Assembly: GCA_965243105.1 (NCBI GenBank)
Contig: CBDEUC010000003.1
Span: forward strand, 186,001-250,000
Reading direction: 5' to 3'
DNA from: WLWS01 sp965243105
Lineage (GTDB): Bacteria; Pseudomonadota; Gammaproteobacteria; Eutrophobiales; Eutrophobiaceae
DNA length: 64,000 nt
Position numbers and translations under genes: made by a program. Positions 18,350 through 26,569 of this stretch are shown here, piece by piece; position 1 is the stretch's first letter; each line of letters begins with the position of its first letter. The notes below the pieces were generated by a model. It made no database searches, had not been told where the DNA came from, and saw only the letters and a list, made by a program, of their open reading frames with translations.

Positions 18350-19174
18350 TTATGAAGAATTGAGGGCTATAGCAATTTCCTGGCAATTGACAGGTAATGA
18401 GCTAAATCGCGAGGGATAATCGTCAAAAACCTTCTGCTGCAGAAACTCATCATCCGGAAGTTGGGTATCCACCCAGTAAACTCGCTTGCCGTCTGAGTAC
18501 GGTACGACAACCGGCTTGTAACCCTGTCTCTTAAGCTCGCTGAGTCGCCTGTTCACGGATGCCTGGCTGGAGAAGACACCCATGGAAATGGCATTTTGCA
18601 TATCGCCTTTTGAAATCAGCCTGAAATCGCTGATGCCTTTTTCCCTGATACTACGAATGGTGTCCATGGCATCTTCCCGGCTATCCTGTGGAGAGAGATA
18701 AACCCAGAATAACTGGCGTCCCTGTTCATCCGTGTGCCGCACGCCAGCCCTGGCACCCTGGATTGAGAACCAGTCTCGCAGGCCGTTAGCCTGCTCCTGC
18801 TCAGCCACTGGTCCAAAACTGAAACAGGCTGAGTTTGCCTCGTCAAATTCCAGTCTCATTCTGCTTTCATCCATGCCACTATCATCCACCGTCTCCTCGA
18901 GCAGTGCATCACTTCCCAGTTCATCCTCTATTTCATTAAGCGTGGAGTCAGCTGATGTTTCAGGGTCAAGTAAATCCTGCAAGGGGTTCGCCACCTGGAT
19001 GTTGCGTGCTGCAGGCGGTGTTTCGAGTTCATCCAGGAATTTCAGCTCAGCAGCACCAAGGGGCATAACCGGAAGGGACTTTTTACCATTCAGGTCAAAC
19101 GCCGTTTGCCTGTCCAGTTCATAGCCGAAATAAACAAGGTTTGAAGTAAGGAACAGGATAAATAACCATTTCAT
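18350..19174 (-). CDS. SPOR domain membrane protein
   Basis: One N-terminal transmembrane helix (residues 3-17, LFILFLTSNLVYFGY), an acidic linker (about 60-105) and a SPOR domain (about 115-190) with the pattern CFSFGPVAEQEQANGLRDWF, then FRLISKGDMQNAISMGVFSSQASVNRRLSELK. SPOR domains bind denuded glycan strands at division sites. The stop of coaX (19171) overlaps this ATG by four bases, so expression is coupled. An SPOR gene after birA-coaX is common in Pseudomonas-like gammaproteobacteria. Its role here is inferred as septal or envelope-related. Confidence 0.85.
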   Translation of the reverse strand: MKWLFILFLTSNLVYFGYELDRQTAFDLNGKKSLPVMPLGAAELKFLDELETPPAARNIQVANPLQDLLDPETSADSTLNEIEDELGSDALLEETVDDSGMDESRMRLEFDEANSACFSFGPVAEQEQANGLRDWFSIQGARAGVRHTDEQGRQLFWVYLSPQDSREDAMDTIRSIREKGISDFRLISKGDMQNAISMGVFSSQASVNRRLSELKRQGYKPVVVPYSDGKRVYWVDTQLPDDEFLQQKVFDDYPSRFSSLPVNCQEIAIALNSS

Positions 19175-19917
19175 GAAACTTCTCCGGCCGTCAATTGCAG
19201 GCCCTGCAAGACGAGCCAGGGCTCGATATCAGCCTCACCATCGAAATGCTTTCCAATGCTTTCCGCAGCGCCCCCCGTTAACACCAGGCGTACCTCCTCG
19301 CCCCAGTTTTCTCTTGATTGTTGCAGGACCTGCCTGATAGCTGACACGCAGGCTGTATACACACCGTGCACAACACTGTCGACGGTGTTAAGACCTGGCT
19401 GCAACGACATCGACTCACTATGACTGACGTTTATCTGGTCCGTGTCTGTGCTTAGCGATTTAATCATCAAATCAATACCGGGAATAATGTATCCGCCACT
19501 GTACACAGCATCATTATCAACCACGTCTATCGTCAGTGCCGTCCCACAATCAACAACACATACTGCCACCTGGTAAATTTGCCAGGCAGCAACCGCTGCC
19601 ATCCAGCGGTCTATTCCAAGCTCCCGCGGGTTTTTATAATTATTATGAACCCCGGCCAGCTTTTCGCTCACTTTTGCAAATACAGGTGTTATGGTCCATC
19701 GCGAGTAACAGTAATCTTCAAGTGCAGTTGCCAGTTCCTGTCCAGCAACGTTCGCCACGAGAATTTCACCAGGAGCATCCATCGATTGCATGGCAGACTG
19801 CAAAGAGGCCCGGAAATTTTTCCTGTCATAGCCACAGGAACCATGATCAATCACCTTGCCATCACTGGAGTGTGCCCACTTCAGGCGAGAGTTTCCGATA
19901 TCTACAAGTAAATTCAT
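19171..19917 (-). CDS. coaX: Type III pantothenate kinase
   Basis: First step of coenzyme A synthesis, phosphorylating pantothenate. The ASKHA fold is evident from MNLLVDIGNSRLKWA at the N-terminus (phosphate 1 loop), the GIDRWMAAVAAW block, VDCGTALTIDVV with the catalytic Asp region (about 122-133), and GGYIIPGIDLMIKSL. At 248 residues it is normal. It overlaps birA by four bases upstream and the SPOR gene by four bases downstream, forming a tightly coupled cofactor operon. The CoaX form replaces the CoaA kinase used by E. coli. Confidence 0.95.
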   Translation of the reverse strand: MNLLVDIGNSRLKWAHSSDGKVIDHGSCGYDRKNFRASLQSAMQSMDAPGEILVANVAGQELATALEDYCYSRWTITPVFAKVSEKLAGVHNNYKNPRELGIDRWMAAVAAWQIYQVAVCVVDCGTALTIDVVDNDAVYSGGYIIPGIDLMIKSLSTDTDQINVSHSESMSLQPGLNTVDSVVHGVYTACVSAIRQVLQQSRENWGEEVRLVLTGGAAESIGKHFDGEADIEPWLVLQGLQLTAGEVS

Positions 19918-20894
19918 TGCCGCGCCCGCAGGCTTATTTCTCCGCTGCTAAACATGCGTTCCTCCCCATCAACGTCCATTTGCAGCAAGCCACTGTCAGT
20001 AATTCCAAGCACGATACCGCAAAGGGTCTCCGCTGGGAAAATAATTGAGACTTTACGCCCGCTAAGGGAATCATAACTGCGCCACTCGGCCAGGTAACTG
20101 GAAAAGCCCTTATCGGCATACGAGCCAAGCATTCCACCCAGTTCATCCAGTAACAATCCCACTAGTTCATTGCGTGAAATCTTTTTTTTCACAGTCTCGT
20201 TAAGACTCGTGACCGGTTGGTCAATAACCACTTGTTCCCTGTTGGGCAGCTCTACATTGAGTCCCAGTCCGAGCACAACATCGCTGGCTCCACCGGTTTC
20301 ACTTCTTGTTTCTATCAGGATCCCGCCGAGCTTTCGCCCGTCAAAGACAATGTCATTTGGCCATTTTAATTCAGCGCTCTCCACTCCCAGTTGCCTGAGA
20401 CAGCGACAAACTATAACACCGGTAGCCAGTGACAGGGCAGCCAGGGTCGCCGGCGTCGGGTCAAACTGCCAGCCTATTGACAGGCATACGCCGCCGGCAA
20501 AGGGCGAAATCCAGTTCTTTCCCCTTCTGCCTCTACCGCTTTGCTGAAATTCCGCTAAAACCGCGCGGCCATGAATTTCCCCTGTCTCCAGTTCACGAAC
20601 CATGTACATGTTCGTTGAATCAATCTCGGTGAATAACTCTATATCCCGTATGCGTTGATTGCCGGCATTCGATATGTGCTTCCTGATGTTCTCCTCGTCC
20701 AGCAGCTCTATTGCCTGGGCCAATCGGTAACCCTTTCCCCTGACCGAGTAAATATCAAGCCCGAGTGCTTCCAGGGCCCTGACTCTTTTGCATATGGCCG
20801 TGCGGCTGATATTCAGTTCGTGTGCAAGGGATTGGCCGGAGTGAAATTGCCCATCGGAAAGTCGGTTGAGAAGAAAAGCCTGCCTGTCCATCAT
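19914..20894 (-). CDS. birA: Bifunctional biotin-protein ligase / biotin operon repressor
   Basis: Activates biotin as biotinyl-AMP and transfers it to acetyl-CoA carboxylase; holo-enzyme also represses biotin genes. N-terminal winged helix-turn-helix (residues 5-60, LSDGQFHSGQSLAHELNISRTAICKRVRALEALGL) is followed by the ligase domain with EIDSTNMYM, GRGRRGKNWISPFAGG (biotinyl-AMP loop, about 118-133) and LKWPNDIVFDGRKLGGILIE (lysine-containing catalytic strand). A C-terminal SH3-like segment ends the protein. At 326 residues it is the full bifunctional form. It opens the birA-coaX-SPOR operon. Confidence 0.95.
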   Translation of the reverse strand: MMDRQAFLLNRLSDGQFHSGQSLAHELNISRTAICKRVRALEALGLDIYSVRGKGYRLAQAIELLDEENIRKHISNAGNQRIRDIELFTEIDSTNMYMVRELETGEIHGRAVLAEFQQSGRGRRGKNWISPFAGGVCLSIGWQFDPTPATLAALSLATGVIVCRCLRQLGVESAELKWPNDIVFDGRKLGGILIETRSETGGASDVVLGLGLNVELPNREQVVIDQPVTSLNETVKKKISRNELVGLLLDELGGMLGSYADKGFSSYLAEWRSYDSLSGRKVSIIFPAETLCGIVLGITDSGLLQMDVDGEERMFSSGEISLRARQ

Positions 20895-20957
20895 CTTGAT
20901 AATAGCGTTATGACCTGCCGACTCGAAGAATTGTCGCCATTTCAGGCCTGGAGCAAA

Positions 20958-22934
20958 TTACTTGTCACTCCCACGCTCATCATCAATATCAAAAAAATCT
21001 TCAATCGCTTCGTCAGCATTCTTGCGAATTGTCATATCATCATCCTCAACGCCATCAAAACTGCCGCGCATGAGGGTCTCGTCTTCTGACTCCCCATCAT
21101 TGTTGTCAGCGGAAGGATTGTTTGAGGTATCTTCACTCATACCAGCAGAAATGGGCAACAATGTCTCATCCTCGGAGTCTCCGCCGCCATCCGCACCAGG
21201 CACGCCAACATTGACTCCATCTTCGAGGCCTCCATCACCCGGAGCAGTAATATCACCACTCATTCCGCTGTCTCCGCGAACAAGGGTTTCGTCATCATCA
21301 CCATTAGCCGGAGTGACTGAATCAAGATTAAATTCAGCTTCAGCACCCACTCCCCCGGTGATGTCAAATTCCGGATCCATACCTTCCATTTCAGACAGGT
21401 TCGGTACAGCTTCGGCAACTTCAGCAGGTGCATCGATACTGGTTGGTGCCCCGGCAAACTGGGTGTTGGACACTACCGTCATCCCGGCGTCGTCCATTTC
21501 CGGCATGCTGAATTCAAACTCATATTTATGTAAGCGGACGCGGTCTCCATGCTTGAGGCAAACTTCACTGGTGATCATCATGTCGTTCACAAAAGTACCA
21601 TTGATACTTCCCTGGTCACTGATCCAATAGCCGTAGTCCTTGTATTCGATGAGCGCGTGGCGACGTCCAATGGTTGATTCCGGAATAACAATATAATTCA
21701 GGTGATCCGCATCCTTCCCGGCTACGCGTCCAAACATGATTGGTTTCGTGCCCAGCCTGTATTGACTGATTCCGGTGAAATTCTGGGGATCATTAATGAA
21801 GGCATCTGATACTACCTCCTCGGCTGCAGCAGCAGTTTCTTTACTTCGTTTTAACAGTAAGTACAGGATAGCCAGGAGAGTTATCAACAATATCGCCGCA
21901 GCGACCATCATGATAGTTGAGCGCAGGCGTTCTTCCTTGCTCATTGTTGCCGGTGCCTGGGCTGGTACCTCGATTATTACCGGCTGCTGCACGACAGGTG
22001 CTTCAACTTCAACTGGCTCAGGCTCCTGGTAATACTCTTCAACCGGCTCAGGTTCCGGGGGACTATTCAGAATTGTATTAATCTGTTGGAACACGGTTTG
22101 TAAATCCGAAGCCTCTAATGCCCGGTAGTACTCACCGTCAGTTTTTTGAGCAATCGATTGAATTAACTGAAAATCGGCGGCCTCTGTAAAAGCAATGCCA
22201 AACACCTTGATTCCTTCATCTGCGGCATCTGCTGCCAGGTCTTCCCTGAGCCACTTGCTTTTTTCAAGATCGACTTCAGGTTTACCGGTATCGACGATGC
22301 CATCAGTCATAAATACGATGGATTTTTGAGCCTCGGCACGCCCGTTATTTTTTAATTCGTAGATCGCTCTCTCGATTGCCGCAGGGCTATCAGTATACAG
22401 ACCCTTGTAATTCACGTTTTCAAGGCTCGTCAGTACCTGGTCCCTGGACTCAAAATTCAGGTCGGTCAATGCCACGGCCAGGCTTACACCCTGGTCAAAT
22501 ATCACGATGGCAATCCGTGTCTGCTCGTCGAGACCAGAAATAAATTCCGATACCGCCTTGGTAGCCAGGAAATCGGGATCATTTTTCTTCATGCTTCCCG
22601 AATTATCGAGAACCATGATCACATCCTTGGGCAGGGCATAGGGATTGCTTGTAGAAATCAGGTCAACAAGTGAAGACGACTGGTCACCAACGTCGCTCGC
22701 CGCATCATCGATGCCTGGCTCGACGAGATCACTGGCGGCCTCCATGGCACTGTCTACCTGCTCATCCGCATTTTCCTGTAAGGTCTCAAGCGCTTCACTG
22801 GCTTCCTCGTCGGGAAAAAGCTCAGTCAGGTCCTGCGCGGGAGATACAATGGTGAAAGCGCAAAAGCCGCATAGCAACAGGCCGGCCAACAACAGTCGGT
22901 TTGGTGATTGCATATTTTTATTGGTCTTGAGCAT
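20958..22934 (-). CDS. VWA - transmembrane - FHA signalling protein
   Basis: A 658-residue chimaera. Signal segment 12-33; VWA domain about 103-290 with a complete MIDAS (DNSGS at 110-114, Thr near 181, MTDG near 210), predicted extracytoplasmic; Pro/Glu linker to 330; one transmembrane helix about 341-361; FHA domain about 388-475 with FGR, GRRHALI and NGTFVN, predicted cytoplasmic and able to read phosphothreonine. The acidic tail carries four spaced motifs, DDETLV (about 547-552), EDETLL (588-593), EDETLM (617-622) and DDMTIR (632-637), which resemble kinase sites. Role unknown; I infer a sensor that couples an outside ligand to Ser/Thr phosphorylation. It stands alone, 60 bases from birA, in the same direction. 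Confidence 0.85.
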   Translation of the reverse strand: MLKTNKNMQSPNRLLLAGLLLCGFCAFTIVSPAQDLTELFPDEEASEALETLQENADEQVDSAMEAASDLVEPGIDDAASDVGDQSSSLVDLISTSNPYALPKDVIMVLDNSGSMKKNDPDFLATKAVSEFISGLDEQTRIAIVIFDQGVSLAVALTDLNFESRDQVLTSLENVNYKGLYTDSPAAIERAIYELKNNGRAEAQKSIVFMTDGIVDTGKPEVDLEKSKWLREDLAADAADEGIKVFGIAFTEAADFQLIQSIAQKTDGEYYRALEASDLQTVFQQINTILNSPPEPEPVEEYYQEPEPVEVEAPVVQQPVIIEVPAQAPATMSKEERLRSTIMMVAAAILLITLLAILYLLLKRSKETAAAAEEVVSDAFINDPQNFTGISQYRLGTKPIMFGRVAGKDADHLNYIVIPESTIGRRHALIEYKDYGYWISDQGSINGTFVNDMMITSEVCLKHGDRVRLHKYEFEFSMPEMDDAGMTVVSNTQFAGAPTSIDAPAEVAEAVPNLSEMEGMDPEFDITGGVGAEAEFNLDSVTPANGDDDETLVRGDSGMSGDITAPGDGGLEDGVNVGVPGADGGGDSEDETLLPISAGMSEDTSNNPSADNNDGESEDETLMRGSFDGVEDDDMTIRKNADEAIEDFFDIDDERGSDK

Positions 22935-22996
22935 GCTGCAGCATTATAAAGCCTAAGTTGAGAAGTCTACAGCCTGTCTGCCAAGAAAAATATTGT

Positions 22997-23833
22997 TCAT
23001 TGTTCGGTAGATTTCGCACGGGGTCGCGCGGAATCGCGGCACCACTCACTCCACGAGCCGGCATACAGCCTGCCTTCCGGCAACCCTGCCCGGTGGGCGG
23101 CAAGCAAATTATGGCAGGCGGTCACACCTGAGCCACAGTAAAACACCACGTTTCGCGGGTTTACGCCCTGGTAGAGCTTGCTAAATTCATCATGCAGCTG
23201 GCGCGCGGCAACGAATTCACCTTTTTCGGTGATATTGTCCTTCCAGCAGCGATTTTGCGCCCCTGGAATGTGGCCCGCGTACGGGTCAATAGGCTCCTCC
23301 TGCCCGCTGAACCGGGCAGCTTCCCGGGAGTCCACCAGCAGCGCTACCGTCTCAACTTCATCAAGCAGGACCAGCCGGTCTTTACGTGCCTGGCCATTGA
23401 AGCTTCCCCTTGCTACCTCGACATTGCCACTTTCACGTTCGCCACCGTGATCTGTCCAGGCCGGCCAACCACCATCGAGTACCGCTACTTTCGAATGCCC
23501 CATGTACCTGAGCAACCACCACAGTCGGGCTGCAAACGCACCGAAAGAAGCATCGTAGGCAACAACCTGGGTGTCGTTGTTAATTCCCAGTTCTGCAAAG
23601 ACCTCCAGCAATCGCTCCGCCGTTGGCAGGGGATGCCGACCATGATCGGTAACAGGTGGTCCGGAGAGATGCCCATGCACATCCGCAAAAACGGCTCCGG
23701 GGATATGCGATTGAAGATACTCCTTTTTCCCTGCGCCCGGGTCAGCCAGGTTATAACGGCAATCTACTACCCTGGTGTCCTGCTGCAGGTATAAGCCCTT
23801 AAGTTCAGCCGAACTAATAATATTTTCAAACAT
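22997..23833 (-). CDS. sseA: 3-mercaptopyruvate/thiosulfate sulfurtransferase (two rhodanese domains)
   Basis: Cytosolic sulfurtransferase that moves a sulfane sulfur from mercaptopyruvate or thiosulfate to an acceptor. Two rhodanese domains: residues 10-135 (VVDCRYNLADPGAGKKEYLQSHIPGAVFAD, VVAYDASFGAFAARLWWLLRYMGH, with Asp in place of the catalytic Cys) and 150-278 (LLVDSREAARFSGQEEP, GHIPGAQN, active-site loop CGSGVTA at about 232-238). The CG[ST]GVTA loop is diagnostic for 3-mercaptopyruvate sulfurtransferases rather than CRKGVT of thiosulfate enzymes. Length 278 is typical. It is divergent from the aminopeptidase gene. Confidence 0.9.
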   Translation of the reverse strand: MFENIISSAELKGLYLQQDTRVVDCRYNLADPGAGKKEYLQSHIPGAVFADVHGHLSGPPVTDHGRHPLPTAERLLEVFAELGINNDTQVVAYDASFGAFAARLWWLLRYMGHSKVAVLDGGWPAWTDHGGERESGNVEVARGSFNGQARKDRLVLLDEVETVALLVDSREAARFSGQEEPIDPYAGHIPGAQNRCWKDNITEKGEFVAARQLHDEFSKLYQGVNPRNVVFYCGSGVTACHNLLAAHRAGLPEGRLYAGSWSEWCRDSARPRAKSTEQ

Positions 23834-23875
23834 GGCTTAAATGTAATTTCCTCACATTCATGTTAATTTTTGCCG

Positions 23876-24949
23876 ATGTCATTTCGACAAGTACTTGTTC
23901 GAGTTAACACGCTCCTGGCGATTTTCCTGCTCTGTTCGTGCAGCAGCATATCCTATTATGGCCAGTCAATTTCGGGCCAGCTTCAAGTTCTGCGAGCCCA
24001 GCGTGATTTTAGCGAAGTTTTTGCAGATAGTTCGATACCGGAGCATGTAAAAACCCGTCTTCGAAGTATTGCTGAAATCAGGAATTTTGCCAGTGAGTCA
24101 CTGCTGCTGCCTGACAATGACAGTTACCGCAAGTACGCGGACATCGGCCGACGCTACATTGTATGGAATGTATTTGCAGCGCCCCGGCTTTCGCTGATGC
24201 CCCACCAATCATGCTTTTTCGTGGTCGGGTGCCTGAGCTACCGCGGTTATTTCCACAGGAATGACGCCGTGGAATACATGCAGCAGCTGGAAGCCCGGGG
24301 ATTTGACGTTTACCTTGGGGGCGTCAGCGCCTACTCTACGCTTGGGTGGTTTGATGACCCGATCCTGAATGGCATGCTGGAACGTTCCAATAGTGAAATG
24401 GCACGACTTATCTTCCATGAACTGGCCCACCAGCGCCTCTACCTGCGTGACGATACCGAGTTTAACGAGGCCTTTGCCGAAGCCGTAGCCCGGATAGGCG
24501 TCGCTGCCTGGCTGGATTCCCGCGCAAACGATGACAGGCGTGCTGAATTTACGGCAATGTTGAAAAGGGAAAAGCAATTTCACCAGCTGGTCCTGACCTA
24601 CCGGGAAAAACTCGAATCCGTGTATAACTCGGACCAAAAGGACAGCTTAAAGCTTGAAGAAAAAAGGCTCACTTTTATCGCGATGCAGGCTGAATACGAA
24701 CAACTCAAGTCGAACTGGGGTGGCGAGGGTGACTATGACAACTGGATGAAGGAGGTCAATAATGCCCGCATCGCAGCTGTCAGTACCTACCAGTCACTGG
24801 TGCCGGAATTCCTGCAAGTCTACAGGCTGCTGGGAGAGGATCTGGCCAGGTTCTATACACACGTGGAGTCGCTTTCTGGCTGCACCGCCGCGCAACGCCG
24901 GTTGTTACTCGTGAGCGGTCAAATGTCCACTCGTTGCTCTTCCAGGTAA
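23876..24949 (+). CDS. Lipoprotein aminopeptidase-like zinc protease (COG4324 type)
   Basis: N-terminal lipoprotein signal ends in LLCSC, so Cys would be lipidated. The body matches the predicted aminopeptidase family: the SYYGQSISGQLQVLRAQRDF start, GGVSAYSTLGWFDDP and the gluzincin helix HELAHQRLYLRDDTEFNEAFAE (about residue 180; HExxH-like HELAH plus downstream Glu). At about 358 residues it is typical. An in-frame TTG two codons earlier (23870) gives two extra residues; the ATG is preferred. Neither start has a good ribosome binding site. Substrate unknown; envelope-located peptide hydrolysis is inferred from the family. It stands alone between sseA and the FHA gene. Confidence 0.82.
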   Translation: MSFRQVLVRVNTLLAIFLLCSCSSISYYGQSISGQLQVLRAQRDFSEVFADSSIPEHVKTRLRSIAEIRNFASESLLLPDNDSYRKYADIGRRYIVWNVFAAPRLSLMPHQSCFFVVGCLSYRGYFHRNDAVEYMQQLEARGFDVYLGGVSAYSTLGWFDDPILNGMLERSNSEMARLIFHELAHQRLYLRDDTEFNEAFAEAVARIGVAAWLDSRANDDRRAEFTAMLKREKQFHQLVLTYREKLESVYNSDQKDSLKLEEKRLTFIAMQAEYEQLKSNWGGEGDYDNWMKEVNNARIAAVSTYQSLVPEFLQVYRLLGEDLARFYTHVESLSGCTAAQRRLLLVSGQMSTRCSSR

Positions 24950-25040
24950 GCGTCATTTCATCGAATCAGTAAGACAGGGACAGTGTCAAAATAAGGTCAG
25001 CTGAACAAAAAAAATTGTGCCGGAAGAAATCGATTACACG

Positions 25041-25046
25041 TATAAT
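25041..25046 (+). promoter_or_regulatory. Candidate -10 box upstream of the FHA gene
   Basis: A perfect TATAAT lies at 25041-25046 in the 253-base gap before the FHA gene. The best -35 match (TTGTGC at 25015-25020) is 20 bases away, longer than ideal. Transcription from here would give a 150-base leader containing a weak ACGG/CCGT hairpin followed by six T residues (about 25114-25138). A 10-bp palindrome GTATGCATAC (25181-25190) sits just ahead of the start codon. Confidence 0.35.
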
Positions 25047-25202
25047 AGCGGTCTGGCGAGATGCGCTTACTTGATAAATAAGCCCGGTCCAGGCCGTCGG
25101 CACCACTAAACGTGACGGAGTTCACAGTAGCCGTTTTTTCTCAATAATCAACAGCTTAAAAAAAGTATACTTTAGATTGAGTATGCATACCCCAGTTAAC
25201 AA

Positions 25203-26120
25203 ATGCTAAACAAATTTTTTGCAAAACCCCTTGAATTACAGGTCGGCGACCAGCAGTTAAAGTTCAGTTCAGTGGCCGATTTCGAATTTGCCGTGTCCGG
25301 ACGCGTCGCGGTTCCGTCAAAGAAAATCACCGAGATGGTCAAGTTCAGCCCTGACCAGCTACAAAAAGAAGCGCGAACTATCAAGGAAATAGAAAAGAAA
25401 TTCGTATCCATCCTGTCCAAGTCAATTGAGGACAGTAATAGTATTAATCGGGCTATTCGGGAACTGGACCCCCTGATTTTTTCCCAGGATCACAGCTGGC
25501 GCGATATCATCAGCGCACTCAACGAAGGCGATGATGAGTTCAACCCCTTCAGGCGCGTAGCCCTGGTCAAGTACATGCAATACCTCTCATCCAGGCAGGA
25601 AATCATCAAGTACCTGTACTCGGAAAAGAAGAAAATGTTAAACGAGCCGGTGTCTGATCCGGCAAGCAACACGGATTCCGGGGCCCAGGATGAATTCAGG
25701 GAAACCCTGATGCTTGAAAATACCATTTTCGAACCGGTCGCCAGTAAACGCGAAGGCGGAAACGGTGACGCTGCGGCTGGCGATTTCGAAAGAATGCCCA
25801 AGGGCGAAGCTGTAACTATCACCCTGTCCCCGGGTACCGAGATGACATTAATGTTGTCCAAGCATAAGTGCAGTGTCATCGCTGACGATGGCATTCACTT
25901 TGTTGACCACACTGGTAAAAGTTACAAGCTGGAAAAAGGACGAAATATTATTGGCAGGGACACCGTCAGCACGGTGATTCTGGACCCGTCACTCAGGGAT
26001 ATCTCGAGATTGCACCTGGTGATTGAGAATATCGACGACAGCAGCCTGCAGTTTACTGACCTGTCTTCTCACGGCACATTTGTAGCTTCCAAGTTTTTGC
26101 AGCACCACTCTTCCTGGTAG
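25203..26120 (+). CDS. FHA domain protein
   Basis: A 305-residue soluble protein without signal peptide or membrane helix. Residues 1-150 are mostly helical and not recognised; a low-complexity linker (about 150-200) contains DEFRETLML (163-171), then an FHA domain at about 238-300: the core Gly-Arg pair GRD (251-253), SRLHL (268-272) and SSHGTFV (288-294). The usual Asn of the phosphothreonine-binding loop (NG-T/S) is His here, so binding may be altered. The ETL motif resembles those in the tail of the VWA-FHA protein 2.3 kb away. Likely partner of a Ser/Thr kinase, but no kinase gene adjoins it. Confidence 0.78.
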   Translation: MLNKFFAKPLELQVGDQQLKFSSVADFEFAVSGRVAVPSKKITEMVKFSPDQLQKEARTIKEIEKKFVSILSKSIEDSNSINRAIRELDPLIFSQDHSWRDIISALNEGDDEFNPFRRVALVKYMQYLSSRQEIIKYLYSEKKKMLNEPVSDPASNTDSGAQDEFRETLMLENTIFEPVASKREGGNGDAAAGDFERMPKGEAVTITLSPGTEMTLMLSKHKCSVIADDGIHFVDHTGKSYKLEKGRNIIGRDTVSTVILDPSLRDISRLHLVIENIDDSSLQFTDLSSHGTFVASKFLQHHSSW

Positions 26121-26281
26121 GGAATCACCAGGGCCGTAAGAGTTCGCGGCCACGTGGGTAGTCCTGCCTGTCGCCGGGTTTCATTTAATACCCATTCATT
26201 ATTTCATTATAAATTCTTGGTCTTTTACCCGGAATGGCACTTTGGTACCCTGCGCCATCAATTTTTGAGGCTGGAACCTGG

Positions 26282-26569
26282 ATGAAAATTACTTTTGTGA
26301 AGAAAATCAAGGCTGACGGAGAGCCCTGCCGCAAGTGTGCAGATGTACAGGAACGGCTGGAGGCTGGTAACCAGATGCGCTACATCCAAAGCACCGTTAT
26401 CGCGGATGAAAGGGATCCGCAAAGTGAAGGTATGAAACTGGCCCAGCAGCACAAGGTAGAGCAGGCACCATTTTTTATCGTGGAAGATGAAGGGGGAGCA
26501 ACAAAAATCTACACGATATATTTTCAACTTGTGAAAGAAGTCCTGGCGCCGATGGAAAATAAAGCCTAG
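26282..26569 (+). CDS. Small thioredoxin-fold protein
   Basis: About 95 residues with a thioredoxin-like pattern: beta strand KITFVKKI, then CRKC (C-x2-C, near residues 16-19) at the start of a helix, and a cis-proline-type segment VEQAPFFIVED. No signal peptide, so it should act in the cytosol. The ATG at 26282 is preferred to the open upstream ATG at 26234, because the fold begins at MKITFV. Its stop overlaps the stop of the convergent cysB gene on a CTAG tetramer. A redox role linked to sulfur metabolism is suggested by position only. Confidence 0.7.
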   Translation: MKITFVKKIKADGEPCRKCADVQERLEAGNQMRYIQSTVIADERDPQSEGMKLAQQHKVEQAPFFIVEDEGGATKIYTIYFQLVKEVLAPMENKA

